From the NCBI GenBank assembly GCA_964017185.1, contig OZ024870.1, positions 25,939,621-26,003,620 of the forward strand: a stretch of DNA of 64,000 bases. The letters are read 5' to 3'. Under the pieces are notes generated by a model that worked only from the letters and a program-made list of their open reading frames with translations, did not search any database and was not told where the DNA came from. The DNA is from Rugalucina vietnamica. Its lineage: Eukaryota; Mollusca; Bivalvia; Lucinida; Lucinidae. Below, in pieces: positions 23,972 to 36,822 of the stretch; the first letter of the stretch is position 1, and the number at the start of each line of letters is the position of its first letter. Both the position numbers and the translations under genes were made by a program.

Positions 23972-26900
23972 AGTGGAGCAAATATGGTTCAAAAAGTAGC
24001 TTAGAAATAGGAGTAGGTGGTCTACGGAGTACCACATTTGTTTCTATATACCAAAATGTTCGTCTTGGTCTGTAGTTTTGAAATCCAGCGTTTGCCACCT
24101 TGGCAAACCTTGCATAACTCCAGTATTCAAGATGGCGTCCAAGATGGCTGCCGTTTCCTAAAACCAACCCCTACTCCAAAAATGCATCATATTTTTCATG
24201 TGTTTGCATTGTAATGGTATTTTAATGCCCCATTTCATGTAAGAATGATATATTTGTATATTTCAAGTAAAAAATCTGACAATTTAGGTAAAACAGTTGT
24301 AAAAATCATGTTTAAATTCACAAATGCACGTGCCCAAGGTTTTTCACCTAGGAATGTTTGTTTAATGGCTCATTATGTATGATCAGATATTTATGGCTGC
24401 TTTTTTACTTCTTTTCTGTCAAATATAATATCTGTAAAGATTTTATAGAAACAGAAATTGTTTCTATATATAAGCTTCATGCTTAAAAACAGGTTTTAGA
24501 CATCCAACCCAACACGGAAAAAACAACAAAAAGTACATATTTTCTTATATAAAATATGCTCTTCTATCTTATTTGTTTTTGATTCTATATACCATAGTGT
24601 TTGTCTCAGTCTTAGTTTGTAGCATAAAATCCAGTTTTTGCCACCTCAGCAAAGCACAGTATAGGTCCAGTATTGAAGATGGCATCCAAGAAGGCCGTCA
24701 AAATATAGAATTTCGAAAAATGAGCCAAATATGTCCATTGACTTTCATTAGGTAATAAAAGCTAAAATCAAGTTGGAAAACACTTAGAACATTTTCTTAA
24801 TGTTATCTTCATGTGTTTTTTCCTTGTTAAAAGAAAATTATTCAGACACCATAACCTTTTTATAACACTATTGTTGGGGTTCAAACCAATCTCTGTGTTA
24901 GCTATATTCAATTTGTGTTATAACGAGAGTAAAGTATATAGACATATACCAAAGGTAGTATGAAATGACCATTTGGAGTCCAGCTATGATCGGTGCTATA
25001 TCCAAAACTATATTTCTTGAACTGAGTTATAGGAAGGTCCAGATGTATTTATTCTAGAAATGAGTGGAATTTTCTTGCCCGGCAAGAAAAAGAGCAACAA
25101 AGAAAACTTATTTTCGTGTACATCATAAGCTCCGCAATCTTATTACAAATGTAATTTACAAATTCTGGTTCTGCAATTAATATAACTTTGGTGCAGTATT
25201 AATATTACAATTAATACAACCTTGGTGCAGACATGGATGTACCATATGGCACTATATAAAACAAAATAATACCAAACCATGTTTTGTTTCGACACTATAA
25301 TCATATGTAGGTTCTAATTCCTCATTAACTGATTATGCTTTGAGTATTTATGTACAAGGTTTATGCAAGCTGTGGTGCCATAAGAACTGTAAATCCACTT
25401 ATCAGAGCAATAAAGCAAAAACAGTATAGAGGTAAAGTCAAACATAAGAAATGATTAGACAAACCCTAGAAGTACCATATCATCTACAAAGTATTTTGAT
25501 TGGAAGAATAATTGCTTATTTGTGGCGAGATTTGTGACCTGTTAGAAATGAAAGTAAAGTAAGTGGAAGCTGGTCGATGTTAGCATGCGCAATTGGTGAT
25601 TGTAACATTGATGTATTTATAAGAGTTGTTGAACGGAGAAAGGCAATGACTTCAAAGTGCAATACATACATGTACTAATGGACCTTCCAAATGGTGACTT
25701 AGTTGCTGCTGGAGCAATATATTGTGCAGTAAAAAGAGCTGTTTGCTCAATGGCACATTAGAATATAACATTCAGCTATGACACTGAGCATGCTAAGGAT
25801 AATTCTGTTTCATTTAAATATGCAGATACAGGTTCAAAGCGAAAAGCTGAGTATGAAAGTTCAATAATGAACGAAAATCAAGTTGTAGAGTTATCTAATT
25901 AATAGACAAATTTAAACACCTGGAGTTAGAAAGCTGGGTTATATAACATAGAATGTTATAAAAACAATCCATATAAAGAGCCTTTTTATTTAATTATGGT
26001 CAGAATTATCATTTACGTAGTTATCCACTTAATAGACAAATTTAAATACCTGGAGTTGGAAAGCTGGGTTATATGACATAGAATGTTATAAAACAAACAA
26101 TATAGAGAAGGTACAAGTAGGCAATGATCAGGAAAATGCGCAATCAGAAAGAAATTTCCACTCCGAAAGCCGAGGTGGGAAAAACTAAACTGACAATTAG
26201 GTACTTATAAAAAAGTTATGGTCCAAATTATCATTTACGTATTGAGACTGATTTGGTACGAATAAGTGTGGCTGAAGCACTGAATATGTTTGATCAACTA
26301 TGAAAATTAAACCAAAGCATTTCAGCTGATGATGCACACAGGCTTCTTTTAAATAATAGCAGAAGGTACGATAAATCATAAAACTATCGGTATGTTTATA
26401 AATGGTATTCTTAGAAACATTGAAATTGTAATGGACCAATCTGCCACCATTGCAAGCCTTTCAAGATATTTTACTGTACTAGACAAATGGTCGGCTTCAA
26501 GTGTGAGCAATGAAAGATTTGCTAATGCTTCAGACACATCGGCTGAGCTTCAGTAGACTTGCACTGTCTTTAAGTTGCTTGTAATGTTGCAAAAGCAGCG
26601 ATTTCTATTGCATACCCAAAACATGTAGGTCTTGTTGTACATTATCAAATCTGGAGTAGACCCTTTGATTTAACAAATAGCTTATCTTCGATGTATGATT
26701 ACATACCCTGAAATGAGGCGAGTTTTATCATCAGCACACAAGCTAACACTCCCTCAGTGGAACCGTCCCCTCAGAAATTACGTCAGAAATCAGGGGGTAT
26801 GCTTATACTGGGAGTTACCGATAACTTTGACAATAACGAAAAGGCAGTAGATGTAAACTAACCAAATGCGCCATTTCCTGATTGTTATTTTCATTTAGCT

Positions 26901-29770
26901 TTGTTATCACATTATGCAGCGTCCTGAAACGAATATAGATCTGCACCATCTAGGTGAAGATTTAGAACACTCGGAGGATCATAGGTGGTCTAAGTTCGTA
27001 ACAAAAACAGTTTGTCTTTAAACTCACTGTGCGCAGAGAAGGCAATATTGTTGGTGGCTAAAAAGCTACCTCGACAGATAACAGTTTCGGGTGTCATTGC
27101 CTGAGGTGTGTCTATCAACTGCATATTTGGCGGAATGGGTTGCACTATGTTCAAGAACTTAAATCACAATCAGACTTAAGATTTGAATTGGACAATGAAT
27201 GATAAAATTCATTGGTAACACTATCAGTTGCAACTCCAGAGTTATTGAATGACACTGTATGCTAACGCAAAAAAAATGAGTGATGAATACTGCACAAGCT
27301 CTATGTGTCGACAACCATACACTGTGATGTATAAATGTCAGAAATTAATGTACATGTAGTTATATACACAAATGTGCATACTATCTTTTCAGGCATGTTG
27401 ACAGAGGAAAATTACAGCGATTCAGATTATTAAAACGAATTTAAGTTGCATCTGTTCAAACATACTCCAGCCCTTACCCAATGCATTTCTAGATTTGTAT
27501 GCATAATGTAATATTGACAAAGAAATACGTAGGCTGTCCGGAAAGTTTTGAGACTGTGTCTATATCTCAATAAATATTCAAGAGAATCAGTTGTTATTTT
27601 ACACAAGAATATAACATTATATCATGAGTTATTGCTGAAAATTTCAGCATATTTGCTCACCGGGAACATATTGATATAATCATTTTAATATGAGCATGTT
27701 GCTACTCTCGGAGCACTTTGACGTCAATAACGTCGCGCCCGTTATGATTTAACAAGAAAGACCTTGCTGATCGGATGCATTTTAAAGTGGCTCTCAATGT
27801 CATCGGGCAACAAAGCTTGATAGTTTCAAGTTTATTTGTTTATTCTGAGGGCAACAATACAAAATATATCAGGGAAACACATTCGTTTTTATTTGGCTAC
27901 CTCCAAACTCTTTTGCGCCGATTTTAAATGGGGTTTCACTTTTTCGCATGCATCGAACGGCCTGTAGCCCTTCCTCTTATCACCGATTTCCTGACAAAAA
28001 CTTTTCGAAAAAGCGAAAAATTAATGATCTTGCATAGCCTGGATTTTGTTCAACCAACAGTGAGAATTTTGATTAGATTTGTGAACTCATTACGGCAGGA
28101 ACACTGAATGATAAAAAAGCACTGCTTCATCCGATGCGGTGACGTCGAGTTTCTTACCAACATTTTGATTGACACATACACTTCTGTTAGCTTTTGCAAA
28201 GTTGATAACCGTCGAAAGACCATGGAATTTTGCGAATATATTGAGCAAATGATGGCGTGATACCATGCAAATTGTTGCTGTATTTAAAAGCCATATGGCC
28301 AATCTGTGGGCAATTGTTTTCTTGTCTCCAGGTTTTAGAAAACACAAAATTCAAAGTGCTCCGAGAAGCGCCACATCGGTTGCCTTGGAGACCAATATTT
28401 CCAACTGTACGTAGGTTTTGATTCCAATTTTCCCATATATTTTTCAGGAAGGCCTTATCTTTAAACTCATATATCTTTATTTGTATAGCATAAAATATTT
28501 TTTAAGATATCGGCACAGTCCTAAAACTTTCCGGACAACCCTCGTATATACATGAAAATATTTTTAAAAAGATAGATCTAAGTGTTTTAGCTTGATTTTT
28601 TAACTGTTTTGTTAGTAAACAAAGGTTAAAGGACACATGTAGCTTATTTTTCGAAATGTTTTATTTTGACGGCCGTCTTGGATGCCTTTTTGAAAATCGG
28701 AGTTATGCTGGGTTTGCAGAGGCGACCAACGCTGGATTTAAAAGCTTCAAACCTTCAAAAAACTTGCAAGACAAAATATTTGGTATATAGAATCAATAAC
28801 AATCACGATTCAAGAGCCTATAATGTAAAGGAAAATATGTATTTTTTGTTCTTTTTTGCTTTGTCAATGAGACCATACTCCATTCATATCTAGAATATTT
28901 ATGCATAATATAGTTTTAACAATGGAAAACACATGAAAATAACAAAAATAAGATAACTCTTAGTGTTTATAGCTCAATTTAAGCATATTTGTTTCTAAAC
29001 AAGTCAAGGGACATGTGTCAAATTTTTTTTCAGAATTGTAAATTTTGACGGCCTTCTTGGATGCCATCTTGAATACTATCTTGGAAGCTATCTTGTGTTT
29101 TACAGAGATGGCAGACACTGTATTTTTATGCTACAAACCAAGACCAACATAAACACTATGGTATATAGAATCAAAAACAAATTAGATTTTAAAGTGTATT
29201 TTGTATAGGAAATTATGTACTTTTTGTTGTTTTTTCCGTGTTGGGTTGGATGTCTAAAACCTGTTTTTAAGCATGAATATTGTATAAAGAAACAATTTCT
29301 GTTTCTATAAAATCTTTAAAAATATTATATTTTATAGAAAAGAAGTAAAATAGCAGCCATAACTATCTGATCATAAAAAATGAGCCATTAAACAAACATT
29401 CCGAGGTGAAAAACCTTGGGCACGTGCATTTGTGAATTTAAATATGATTTTTACAACTGTTTTACCTAAACTGTCAGGTTTTTTACTTGAAATAGACAAA
29501 TATATCATTCTTACATGAAGTGGGGCACTAAAATACCATTACAATGCAAACACTTGAAAATTATGATGCATTTTTGTATAGGGGTTGATTTTAAGAAATG
29601 GCAGCCATCCTGGACGCCATCTTGAATACTGGAGTTATGCAAGGTTTGCCAAGGTGGCAAACGCTGGATTTCAAAACTACAGACCAATACAAACATTTTG
29701 GTATATAGAAACAAATGTGGTACTCCATAGACCACCCCCTTGAAAGATAGCCCATGATATTTGCTCCACT
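23972..29770. mobile_element. 5.8-kb element with long inverted ends, decayed interior
   Basis: The outer ends read AGTGGAGCAAATAT at 23972 and, inverted, at 29770. Similarity then runs inverted for roughly 700-800 bp on each side (TGGTCTACGGAGTACCACAT vs TGGTCTATGGAGTACCACAT). Inside the arms a sub-unit with ATATACCA, a GCCACCT-type box, and AAGATGGC recurs: two units at the left (near 24030-24150, 24580-24705) and three at the right (near 28670-28790, 29040-29180, 29600-29715). The interior 24770-27520 contains broken open stretches and a ~130-bp tandem duplication (25880-26100). I could not identify a transposase. A mariner is nested at 27528-28544. Confidence 0.7.
27528..28544. mobile_element. 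Mariner/Tc1-type element, decayed, 1017 bp
   Basis: TA dinucleotides flank imperfect inverted ends of ~45 bp: CGTAGGCTGTCCGGAAAGTT at the left and CGAGGGTTGTCCGGAAAGTT from the right. This is the terminal style and TA target of mariner elements. A second, inner inverted match (TCTCGGAGCACTTTG, 27714 and, inverted, 28353-28367) suggests longer inverted ends. Open frames are broken; the longest, 28347-28090 on the minus strand, shows no recognisable DDE block. It sits inside the 5.8-kb element, so it inserted later. Confidence 0.8.
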
Positions 29771-29848
29771 AATACTGTCACTATTGACATTGAAAACTAT
29801 CTATTTTTTCTAGAATTTGCTACAATTCAGGCCCTTGAAATAGGAACC

Positions 29849-30128
29849 TCATTACGAAAACATGCCCATGCAATAAACAGAGATTTTTTTAGCTTTGAAA
29901 ATTGAAAATTTTCAGCTGATAAGTTTTGATATTTTTCTTATTTTTGCTCAAAACATACATTGTGGGTACACGTTAGAACCGCCTCGGCAAGGCGGTTCTA
30001 ACGAGTACCCACAATGTATGTTTTGGAGCAAAAATAAGAAAAATAGGTATACCCCTGCATACCCCAGTTTTGCTATATAAAAGTGGGGTTTAAGGGGGTA
30101 TACTTTTCACGGACATGTTTTCCTGATG
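29849..30128. mobile_element. P MITE copy 4
   Basis: Left end CATTACGAAAACATGCCC and right end GGACATGTTTTCCTGATG. The palindrome at 29961-30014 has one arm change (CGGCAAGGCGG). It begins ~80 bp after the 5.8-kb element ends. Confidence 0.88.
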
Positions 30129-31229
30129 TATCTTAAACTATCAATAGACCTTTTATAAGAATTTACAGTTTATAACAATTTCACAATTCGATAAAAGAGT
30201 AAAAAGGCTGTTTAGATGTCACTACAACATAACAATGTATATGTATGTTCCCATCTTGAGATATCAAAGGGCACAGTCATTATTATGAAATATTAATTTT
30301 TATCATATGAAGCCGCTGTTATTCAGTGAATATTGTCATGTAATAAAAAATTGTACATGTATTTTCACACGTTAACTTTTGTGTGAGTTTGAAATGCCAT
30401 GTGACAATGTTCGTAACTTCTATGTAAATTTTCAGTGAAAATATCTCCACATTGAATCTGATAAGAACCCATTTTAAAGGTCATATGATAAACAGATTCT
30501 TACATTTAGTGTCAGTTTCATAAGAAATTTATTAATCTCCTTGAAGCCACATACAGTAAAATAAAATTTCATATGAAATAAGCTCTCGTTTAAGATCTAT
30601 ATCAAGCTTTGTGTTTTAAACTTGCCACAAGGATGAAGTAAATCACCAGACAGTACGGTAATAATGACATTAACATGTGTATTAAATATCACAAATTATC
30701 AACATAACAATAAACATATACACAACAAAGCAAATATATACAAATACTACAAAGTATATTAAATGCATGTCTCATCAAATATATTTCCAGTCATAACTGT
30801 AGATTAAATTAGCATAGTGGAATTGCTCTTATTGATTGACAAATTCTAAATTATTATTTACAGAATGCGTTATAATTAAGAAAGCAATTGTTATGCCTTT
30901 TTTTTATTTTTTCCTCCTTATGGGTTACCCAACATGTGTTATGATGATCAAACCATGTCATGGCTCGTGATATCAGCAGTCATATCTGAGGTAGAATTTT
31001 CAATATACAGATCTTTTGTCCAGTATATACAGATATTGACAAACGAAAGGATTCAAAGCTTCCTATCTGTAGCACTTCTTTATGACAACAAATTAAGTTA
31101 GAAGGTTGAATGCCCAGCAATATGAGAACAATGTCTTCAAAGCTCAACTTTTCTAAAATGACAGCATGAATCCATACAATTACTGAGGATTTCAGATTTC
31201 AAAATCATGCATGTATGTATGCTGAGTTT
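30129..31229. other. No gene seen; AT-rich unique DNA
   Basis: About 1.1 kb without recognisable repeat, open frame or splice-bordered exon. It could be intron or 3' UTR of gene B; nothing in it proves either. Confidence 0.4.
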
Positions 31230-31510
31230 CATCACGAAAACATGTCAATGAAAAGTATACCCCCCTTGAACCCCACTTTTATATAGAAAAACTGGGGTTT
31301 GCAGGGGTATACATATTTTCTTATTTTGCTCCAAAACATAGCTTGTGGGTGCTCGTTAGAACTGCCTCACCGAGACCGAGGCGGTTCCAACATGTACCCA
31401 CAATCTATGTTTTGAGCAAAAATAAGAAAACTATCAATTTTTTCCAACTGAAAATTTTCATTTTACAATTTTAAAAATCTCTGTATATTCCATGGGCATG
31501 TTTTCGTAAT
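31230..31510. mobile_element. P MITE copy 5
   Basis: Ends CATCACGAAAACATGTC and GGGCATGTTTTCGTAATG. The centre is altered by a small insertion (CACCGAGACCGAGGCGG), which breaks the palindrome. Confidence 0.85.
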
Positions 31511-32166
31511 GTTTACCATAGGTACCAATAGCAGCCCAGTAATGTTTAATGTTTTACCAAACGCTTTAGTATTCTATACATTTTTTTCCCCTAAATTCTA
31601 CTCTGTTCTATTCTACAAACATAAGAATTCTTAAGCTACAAGTAGCAACTACTATTTACAGTAATTGCTTTCCTCCATAAAATATGAGGCTGTTAAAAGA
31701 GTTAAAAGATTATGCTTGTATCACATTAAATGTACAATATATACAGTAAACAGCCATGATAAATCAGAATCTACATTACTTTCAAGTAAACAGGCACATT
31801 ACCAGAATTTAGTGTACATCCTTCCACTATAAACTGAATACATCAGTCAGTAGAAATATTTTCATGACCAAAGAATTGGCTTCTTGTGATAAAAGCAACC
31901 TCATTATTAGCTTAGCTACCACCCCCACTAAGGACAGCCCTGTTTTCTTGATAACTAACATAGATTCTGACTATCATATGGCTTTCACAGAATCTATTTA
32001 CATCATAAATAGTATTTACAAGTCTTTTATAAACATACAAAATATACAAATCTCACAAGGTGATTTCATATATTAAAAAATATTGTTCACTGGAATAAAT
32101 TGAGTCAGATCATGAGAAAAAGTGCTTTTCTGCTATTTATAAGTGAAAACCATACTAATCAAGATT
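31511..32166. other. No gene seen; AT-rich
   Basis: A 70-codon plus frame (31864-32076) has ordinary AT-rich composition and no splice borders. Confidence 0.4.
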
Positions 32167-32336
32167 GAACCACTGCATGAGGAAACTGGTCTTGGGCGTT
32201 TCTTACAAGGTCTGAAGTTTCGTATTTAAGTAGAAGAGGAAATGTACTATCCGAGTAGTGAAAACAAAGGCACTGATCAGCTGTGCGTCTTTGTTTTCGC
32301 ATATTCAGATTGTTGGTTTTCTGGTGCAGCGGCTCA
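32167..32336 (-). mobile_element. M1 MITE, internally deleted
   Basis: Both ends are recognisable (CACTGCATGAGGAAAC; GCAGCGGCTCAA), but much of the middle and one palindrome arm are missing. Confidence 0.75.
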
Positions 32337-32515
32337 ATTTGGAAACCTTCACTTGTAGCCAAGACAGCATGTTTGAGTCATATATTGCCTCATTCTTTGA
32401 AAGAAAAGACATGCTTTTTCATGATCCGATAGCTAATACTACTTCATTACACTTAAAGCACTGTGATTTTAAAAACAAGTACACTGAAGCTGCAAAAGTT
32501 TATTGTTAGCTCATA

Positions 32516-32742
32516 TTAACCCATACTTGATGAATGGATTCTCCCATCATTATCAATTGGGTGTCCACTTTCATTTTTAAAGGCTTTAGGTGTGATTTTT
32601 AAATTTCATTCCATTTTTTTATGAAATTCCTCTAAGCAAACAAGATAGCCCCAGATGGGACGCCGCATTCTGCGGCGTCACATCTGGGCTATGCTGTTTG
32701 CCTATGTCCTACAAAAAGGACGCCAAGCTTAAATGAGTTAAA
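32516..32742 (+). mobile_element. M2 MITE copy 1
   Basis: M2 is ~225 bp, from TTAACCCATACTTGATGAAT to CGCCAAGCTTAAATGAGTTA, with a central palindrome GGGACGCCGCATTCTGCGGC at 32657-32681 inside a longer inverted block (CCCAGATGGGACG / CGTCACATCTGGG). Confidence 0.85.
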
Positions 32743-32904
32743 CAAGTTACATACACTCCCTTTCTTTCTAACTTCATTTCAAAATGTCAAGCCTACTAGC
32801 CATCTTCTGTTTGTGTTGGACCTGATGCAGCTTATTTCTCAACATTCAGCTTTATTTGCCATTTATTTTCGAAAATGCTAAAATAATGCCTTGTCTATTT
32901 ACAG

Positions 32905-33090
32905 CACAAGTCACTTATACATTCAATGAATACTTTAATGAGCATCTAAATGACTATGATGAGGATATTGCCACTAATGAACACAATGAGCATGTGAATG
33001 ATCCAGATGATGGGACTGTCAGACGTGGCAGTGATGCGATGACGATAACGAAACAACAATGCCCTCTATCTCTCTGTCCGATTCAAATGT
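32905..33090 (+). CDS. Putative internal exon, plus strand
   Basis: TTGTCTATTTACAG precedes 186 open bases and TGT|GTAAGT, a consensus donor; entry and exit phases are both 1. The peptide is acidic and Asn/His-rich (YFNEHLNDYDEDIATNEHNE), then a basic stretch and CPLSLCPIQMC. Other frames and the minus strand are broken. Symmetric phase 1-1 and paired Cys are typical of extracellular proteins, but I found no neighbouring exon and cannot name a family. It may be a chance or decayed exon. Confidence 0.35.
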
Positions 33091-33410
33091 GTAAGTAGTA
33101 TGTGTTGGAATACTGAAACACAGAAAAGAACAAGCATTTATTAGTTTTGAAGCCAGTTTGCTATTAATCTGTTTAATGCATAATTTATCCGAAAATTAAA
33201 TCCTTACCAAGTTTAAAATGCATGATAAATTTAGCTCAAATTTGAATAAAGGACATATATTATGTCAATTTGTAAATTTCAAAGTCTACATTATTTAAAA
33301 TATCATTTGTCTACTTTTTATTACATGTATGTACAAAATGATTATTAAAAATCTGAGGACGAATTTGAATTAAGTTGGTATGGTTTGATTGTAAACAAAA
33401 CTAGAAAAAG

Positions 33411-36400
33411 TGCCTTGAGAGGCACGTATACCCCCGGCTGGTAGCCCCCCCGCCCCCCTTCCCCTTCCGAAACCACCCAGCACATGCACACCTGGCATTG
33501 AAAATACCCAAACGAAAGAGTACTCTTATCAAATACATTATAGACATGTGCATTCTAAAGCATTTTGCCCACATACATGGGGGAGTGTAGTTTTAGAGTG
33601 ACAAATCTATTTTAGAACAGTACACAGAACTGACTTGTGTACTCCATCTAGGACTTAATCGCGGACATTGAGGGTCAGGTCCTCAGTCCTAGATGGAAAA
33701 TAAAAATAGACTGCCATTCTAAAACAAACAAACAGGAAAAGTGATGTCCTGGATCTTGACCCCCCCCCCCATTGAGGGTCAGGTCCTCAGTCCTAGATGG
33801 AAAATAAAAATAGACTGCCATTCTAAAACAAACACACAGGAAAAGTGATGTCCTGGATCTTGACCCCCCCCCCCCCCTGCCGGACATGGTGGACCCAAAG
33901 GTCTGAACCCAACAAGTTGTAAGTATGAATGCTCTCTGACAAGTGGTTAACTATCATATTATATAAAGGTGTCCCAGATTTTGACCTCTTGTCCCACCCC
34001 TGCGTTTTGGTACCATGGAATAAAAATCAACCCTACAGGTTATCTATCATCCAAATAGGAATACATTCCTATGAGATAGAGTGTTTGTTAAGATATGGAC
34101 TAAGAAAACTAGAATTGTCAGAGAATCTGACTATAGCCCCGCTTCTCAGCTTTTTTTGCAGGGTGAAAAAAAACAATGACAGGTAACTATCACAGGCTAT
34201 CACAAGCTAGATCTCATCAATATTGATGCCCATACAAAATTTGGTCTGATTATGTCAATTCGTTCTCTGTCAAAATTTTGCGAAAAATGACGGTAATAAT
34301 CCAAAGCTAGATCTTGTCAATGATGATGTGCATACAAAATTTAGACGGATTCTGTCAATTCGTTCTGAAGATATTGAGCGGAAACAAAATTCTGATGTCA
34401 ATTAAGGGCAGTAACTCCGTCAAAATTTTGCGAAAAATGACGGGTAACAATCCCAAGCTAGATCTTGTCAATGATGATGTGCATACAAAATTTGGTCCGA
34501 TTCTGTCAATTTGTTCTCATGATATTGAGCGGAAACGAAATTCTGACGTCAATCAAGGGCCATAACTCTGTCAAAAGTTAACAAAAACTGAAGGGTATTA
34601 CAATCCCAAGCTAGATCTTGTCAATGTTGATGTGCATACAAAATTTGGTCGGATTCTGTCAATGCGTTCTCAAGATATTGAGCGGAAACGAAATTCTGAC
34701 GTCAATTAAGGGCCGTAACTCCGTCAAAATTTTGCGAAAAATGACGGGTAACAATCTCAAGCTAGATCTTGTCAATGATGATGTGCATACAAAATTTGGT
34801 CCGATTCTGTCAATTTGTTCTCAAGATATTGAGCGGAAACGAAATTCTGACGTCAATCAAGGGCCATAACTCCGTCAAAATTTTGCGAAAAATGACGGGC
34901 AACAATCCCAAGCTAGATCTTGTCAATGTTGATGTGCATACAAAATTTGGTCGGATTCTGTCAAATTGTTCTCAAGATATTGAGCGGAAACGAAATTCTG
35001 ATGTCGATCAAGTGCCGTAACTCCGTCAAAATTTTGCAAATAATAACAGGTAACAATCCCAAGCTAGATCATGTCAATGTTGATGTGCATACAAAATTTG
35101 GTCGGATTCTGTCAATTTGTTCTCAAGATATTGAGCGGAAACGAAATTCTGACGTCAATTAAGGGCCGTAACTCCGTCAAAATTTTGCGAAAAATGATGG
35201 GTAACAATCCCAAGCTAGATCTTGTCAATGATGATGTGCATACAAAATTTGGTCGGATTCTGTCAATGCGTTCTCAAGATATTGAGCGGAAACAAAATTC
35301 TGACGTCAATCAAGGGCCATAACTCCGTCAAAATTTTGCGATAAACGATGGGTAACAATCCCAAGCTAGATCTTGTCAATGTTGATGTGCATACAAAATT
35401 TGGTCAGATTCTGTCAATTTGTTCTCAAGATATTGAGCGGAAACGAAATTCTGACGTCAATCAAGGGCCATAACTCCGTCAAAATTTTGCGAAAAATGAC
35501 GGGTAACAATCCCAAGCTAGATCCTGTCAATGATGATGTGCATACAAAATTTGGTCCGATTCTGTCCATTCGTTCTCAAGATATTGAGCGGAAACGAAAT
35601 TCTGACGTCAATCAAGGGCCATAACTCCGTCAAAATTTTGCAAAAAATGACGGGTAACAATCCCAAGCAAGATCTTGTCAATGATGATATGCATACAAAA
35701 TTTGGTCCGATTCTGTCAATTTATTCTCAAGATATTGAGCGGAAACGAAATTCTGACGTCAATCAAGGGCCATAACTCCGTCAAAATTTTGCGAAAAATG
35801 ACGGGTAACAATCCCAAGCTAGATCTTGTCAATGTTGATGTGCATACAAAATTTGGTCAGATTCTGTCGAGCCATTCTCAAGATAATGAATGGAAACAAA
35901 AATGTCGGAAGGACGGAAGGACAGAAGGACGGAATAACAGAATAACGGAATAACGGAACTACGGAAGGACAGGGTGAATCCAGTATAGCCCCCACTTTTT
36001 CAAAGCGGGGCTATAAAAACAACAACACTGTATAAATAGACAACACATTTTAAAGGTGACCCAGATTTTGACCTCTAGCCCCACCCCCACACATGGACCC
36101 TAGAGTCTGAACCTAACAAGGTGCCTATGGTCTAAGTATGAATGCTTTCTGACAAGCCTTTGTGGATGTTGATACATACTTACAGAAAATTTATCACGGT
36201 ATCTATCGTATTATTAAGGTGTCCTAGATTTTGAACTCTAGCCCCCCCCCCCCCCCCCCTTGGGACAGTACCCAGGATTCGGTGCCATGGAATAAAAGCA
36301 AACCCTACAGGGTATCTATGATCTAATAGGAATACATTCCTATGATTGTTTGTTAAGATATGAACTTAGATAAGAAACATTAAAATTGAAAACAGCACAT

Positions 36401-36782
36401 TTTAAAGGTGACCTAGCTTTTGACCTCTAGCCCCACCCCCGGGTAGATAAGAAACATTAAAATTGAAAACAGCACATCTTAAAGGTGACCTAGCTTTTGA
36501 CCTCAAGCCCCACCCCCGGGCATGGACCGTGGGGTCCGAACACATGGAAACAAAGCCAACCCTATAGGGTACCTATGGTCCAAATATGAACAATTTCTGA
36601 TAGTTGGTTCATGAGATATACACCAGTAGAGAAACTTTAACCAAAACTTTGACATAAATTCTACGAACGGACAAACAAACTAACTAACTTACTAACTAAC
36701 TAACTAACTAACTAACGAACGAACATACGAACGGAAAAGCGAAAACTATATACCCGTCGGCATAAATGCCAGGGGTATAATA
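33411..36782 (+). repeat. Tandem-core element F5, split by F4
   Basis: Left end (TGCCTTGAGAGGCA hairpin, then GTATACCCCCGGC) is complementary to right end GCCAGGGGTATA (36769-36779). The body has monomers with AAGGTGACC(C/T)AG(A/C)TTTTGACCTC-type phrases on both sides of the inserted F4 element, a ~105-bp direct duplication at 33668-33875, C10-C18 runs, another direct duplication at 36379-36505, and a (TAAC)n tract at 36675-36720 before the right end. Confidence 0.8.
34131..36017 (+). repeat. Tandem-core element F4, ~11 monomers of 151 bp, nested in F5
   Basis: Left end CTATAGCCCCGCTT is complementary to right end AAGCGGGGCTATA. Monomers are highly alike (GATGTGCATACAAAATTTGG, TCTCAAGATATTGAGCGGAA) and step by 151 bp, so the same 83-codon frame reappears in rotating frames; it is not a gene family. 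A GGAAGGAC/GGAATAAC tract occupies 35908-35970. Confidence 0.92.
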
Positions 36783-36822
36783 AATCGTGCTTTTTACAAA
36801 AAATGAAAGCTCCCAGACTTAC

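Noticed and set aside
28090-28347. 85-codon minus frame in the mariner as a possible transposase piece
   Set aside because: No recognisable helix-turn-helix or DDE/D block; it may be a decayed remnant, so it is recorded only within the element.
34314-35953. A series of overlapping 80-92-codon plus-strand frames of nearly identical protein
   Set aside because: They are the 151-bp F4 monomer read in rotating frames; there is no start or splice context of their own.
36675-36720. Telomere-like simple repeat
   Set aside because: It is (TAAC)n, not (TTAGGG)n, and sits at the F5 right end where a simple-sequence tract is expected.
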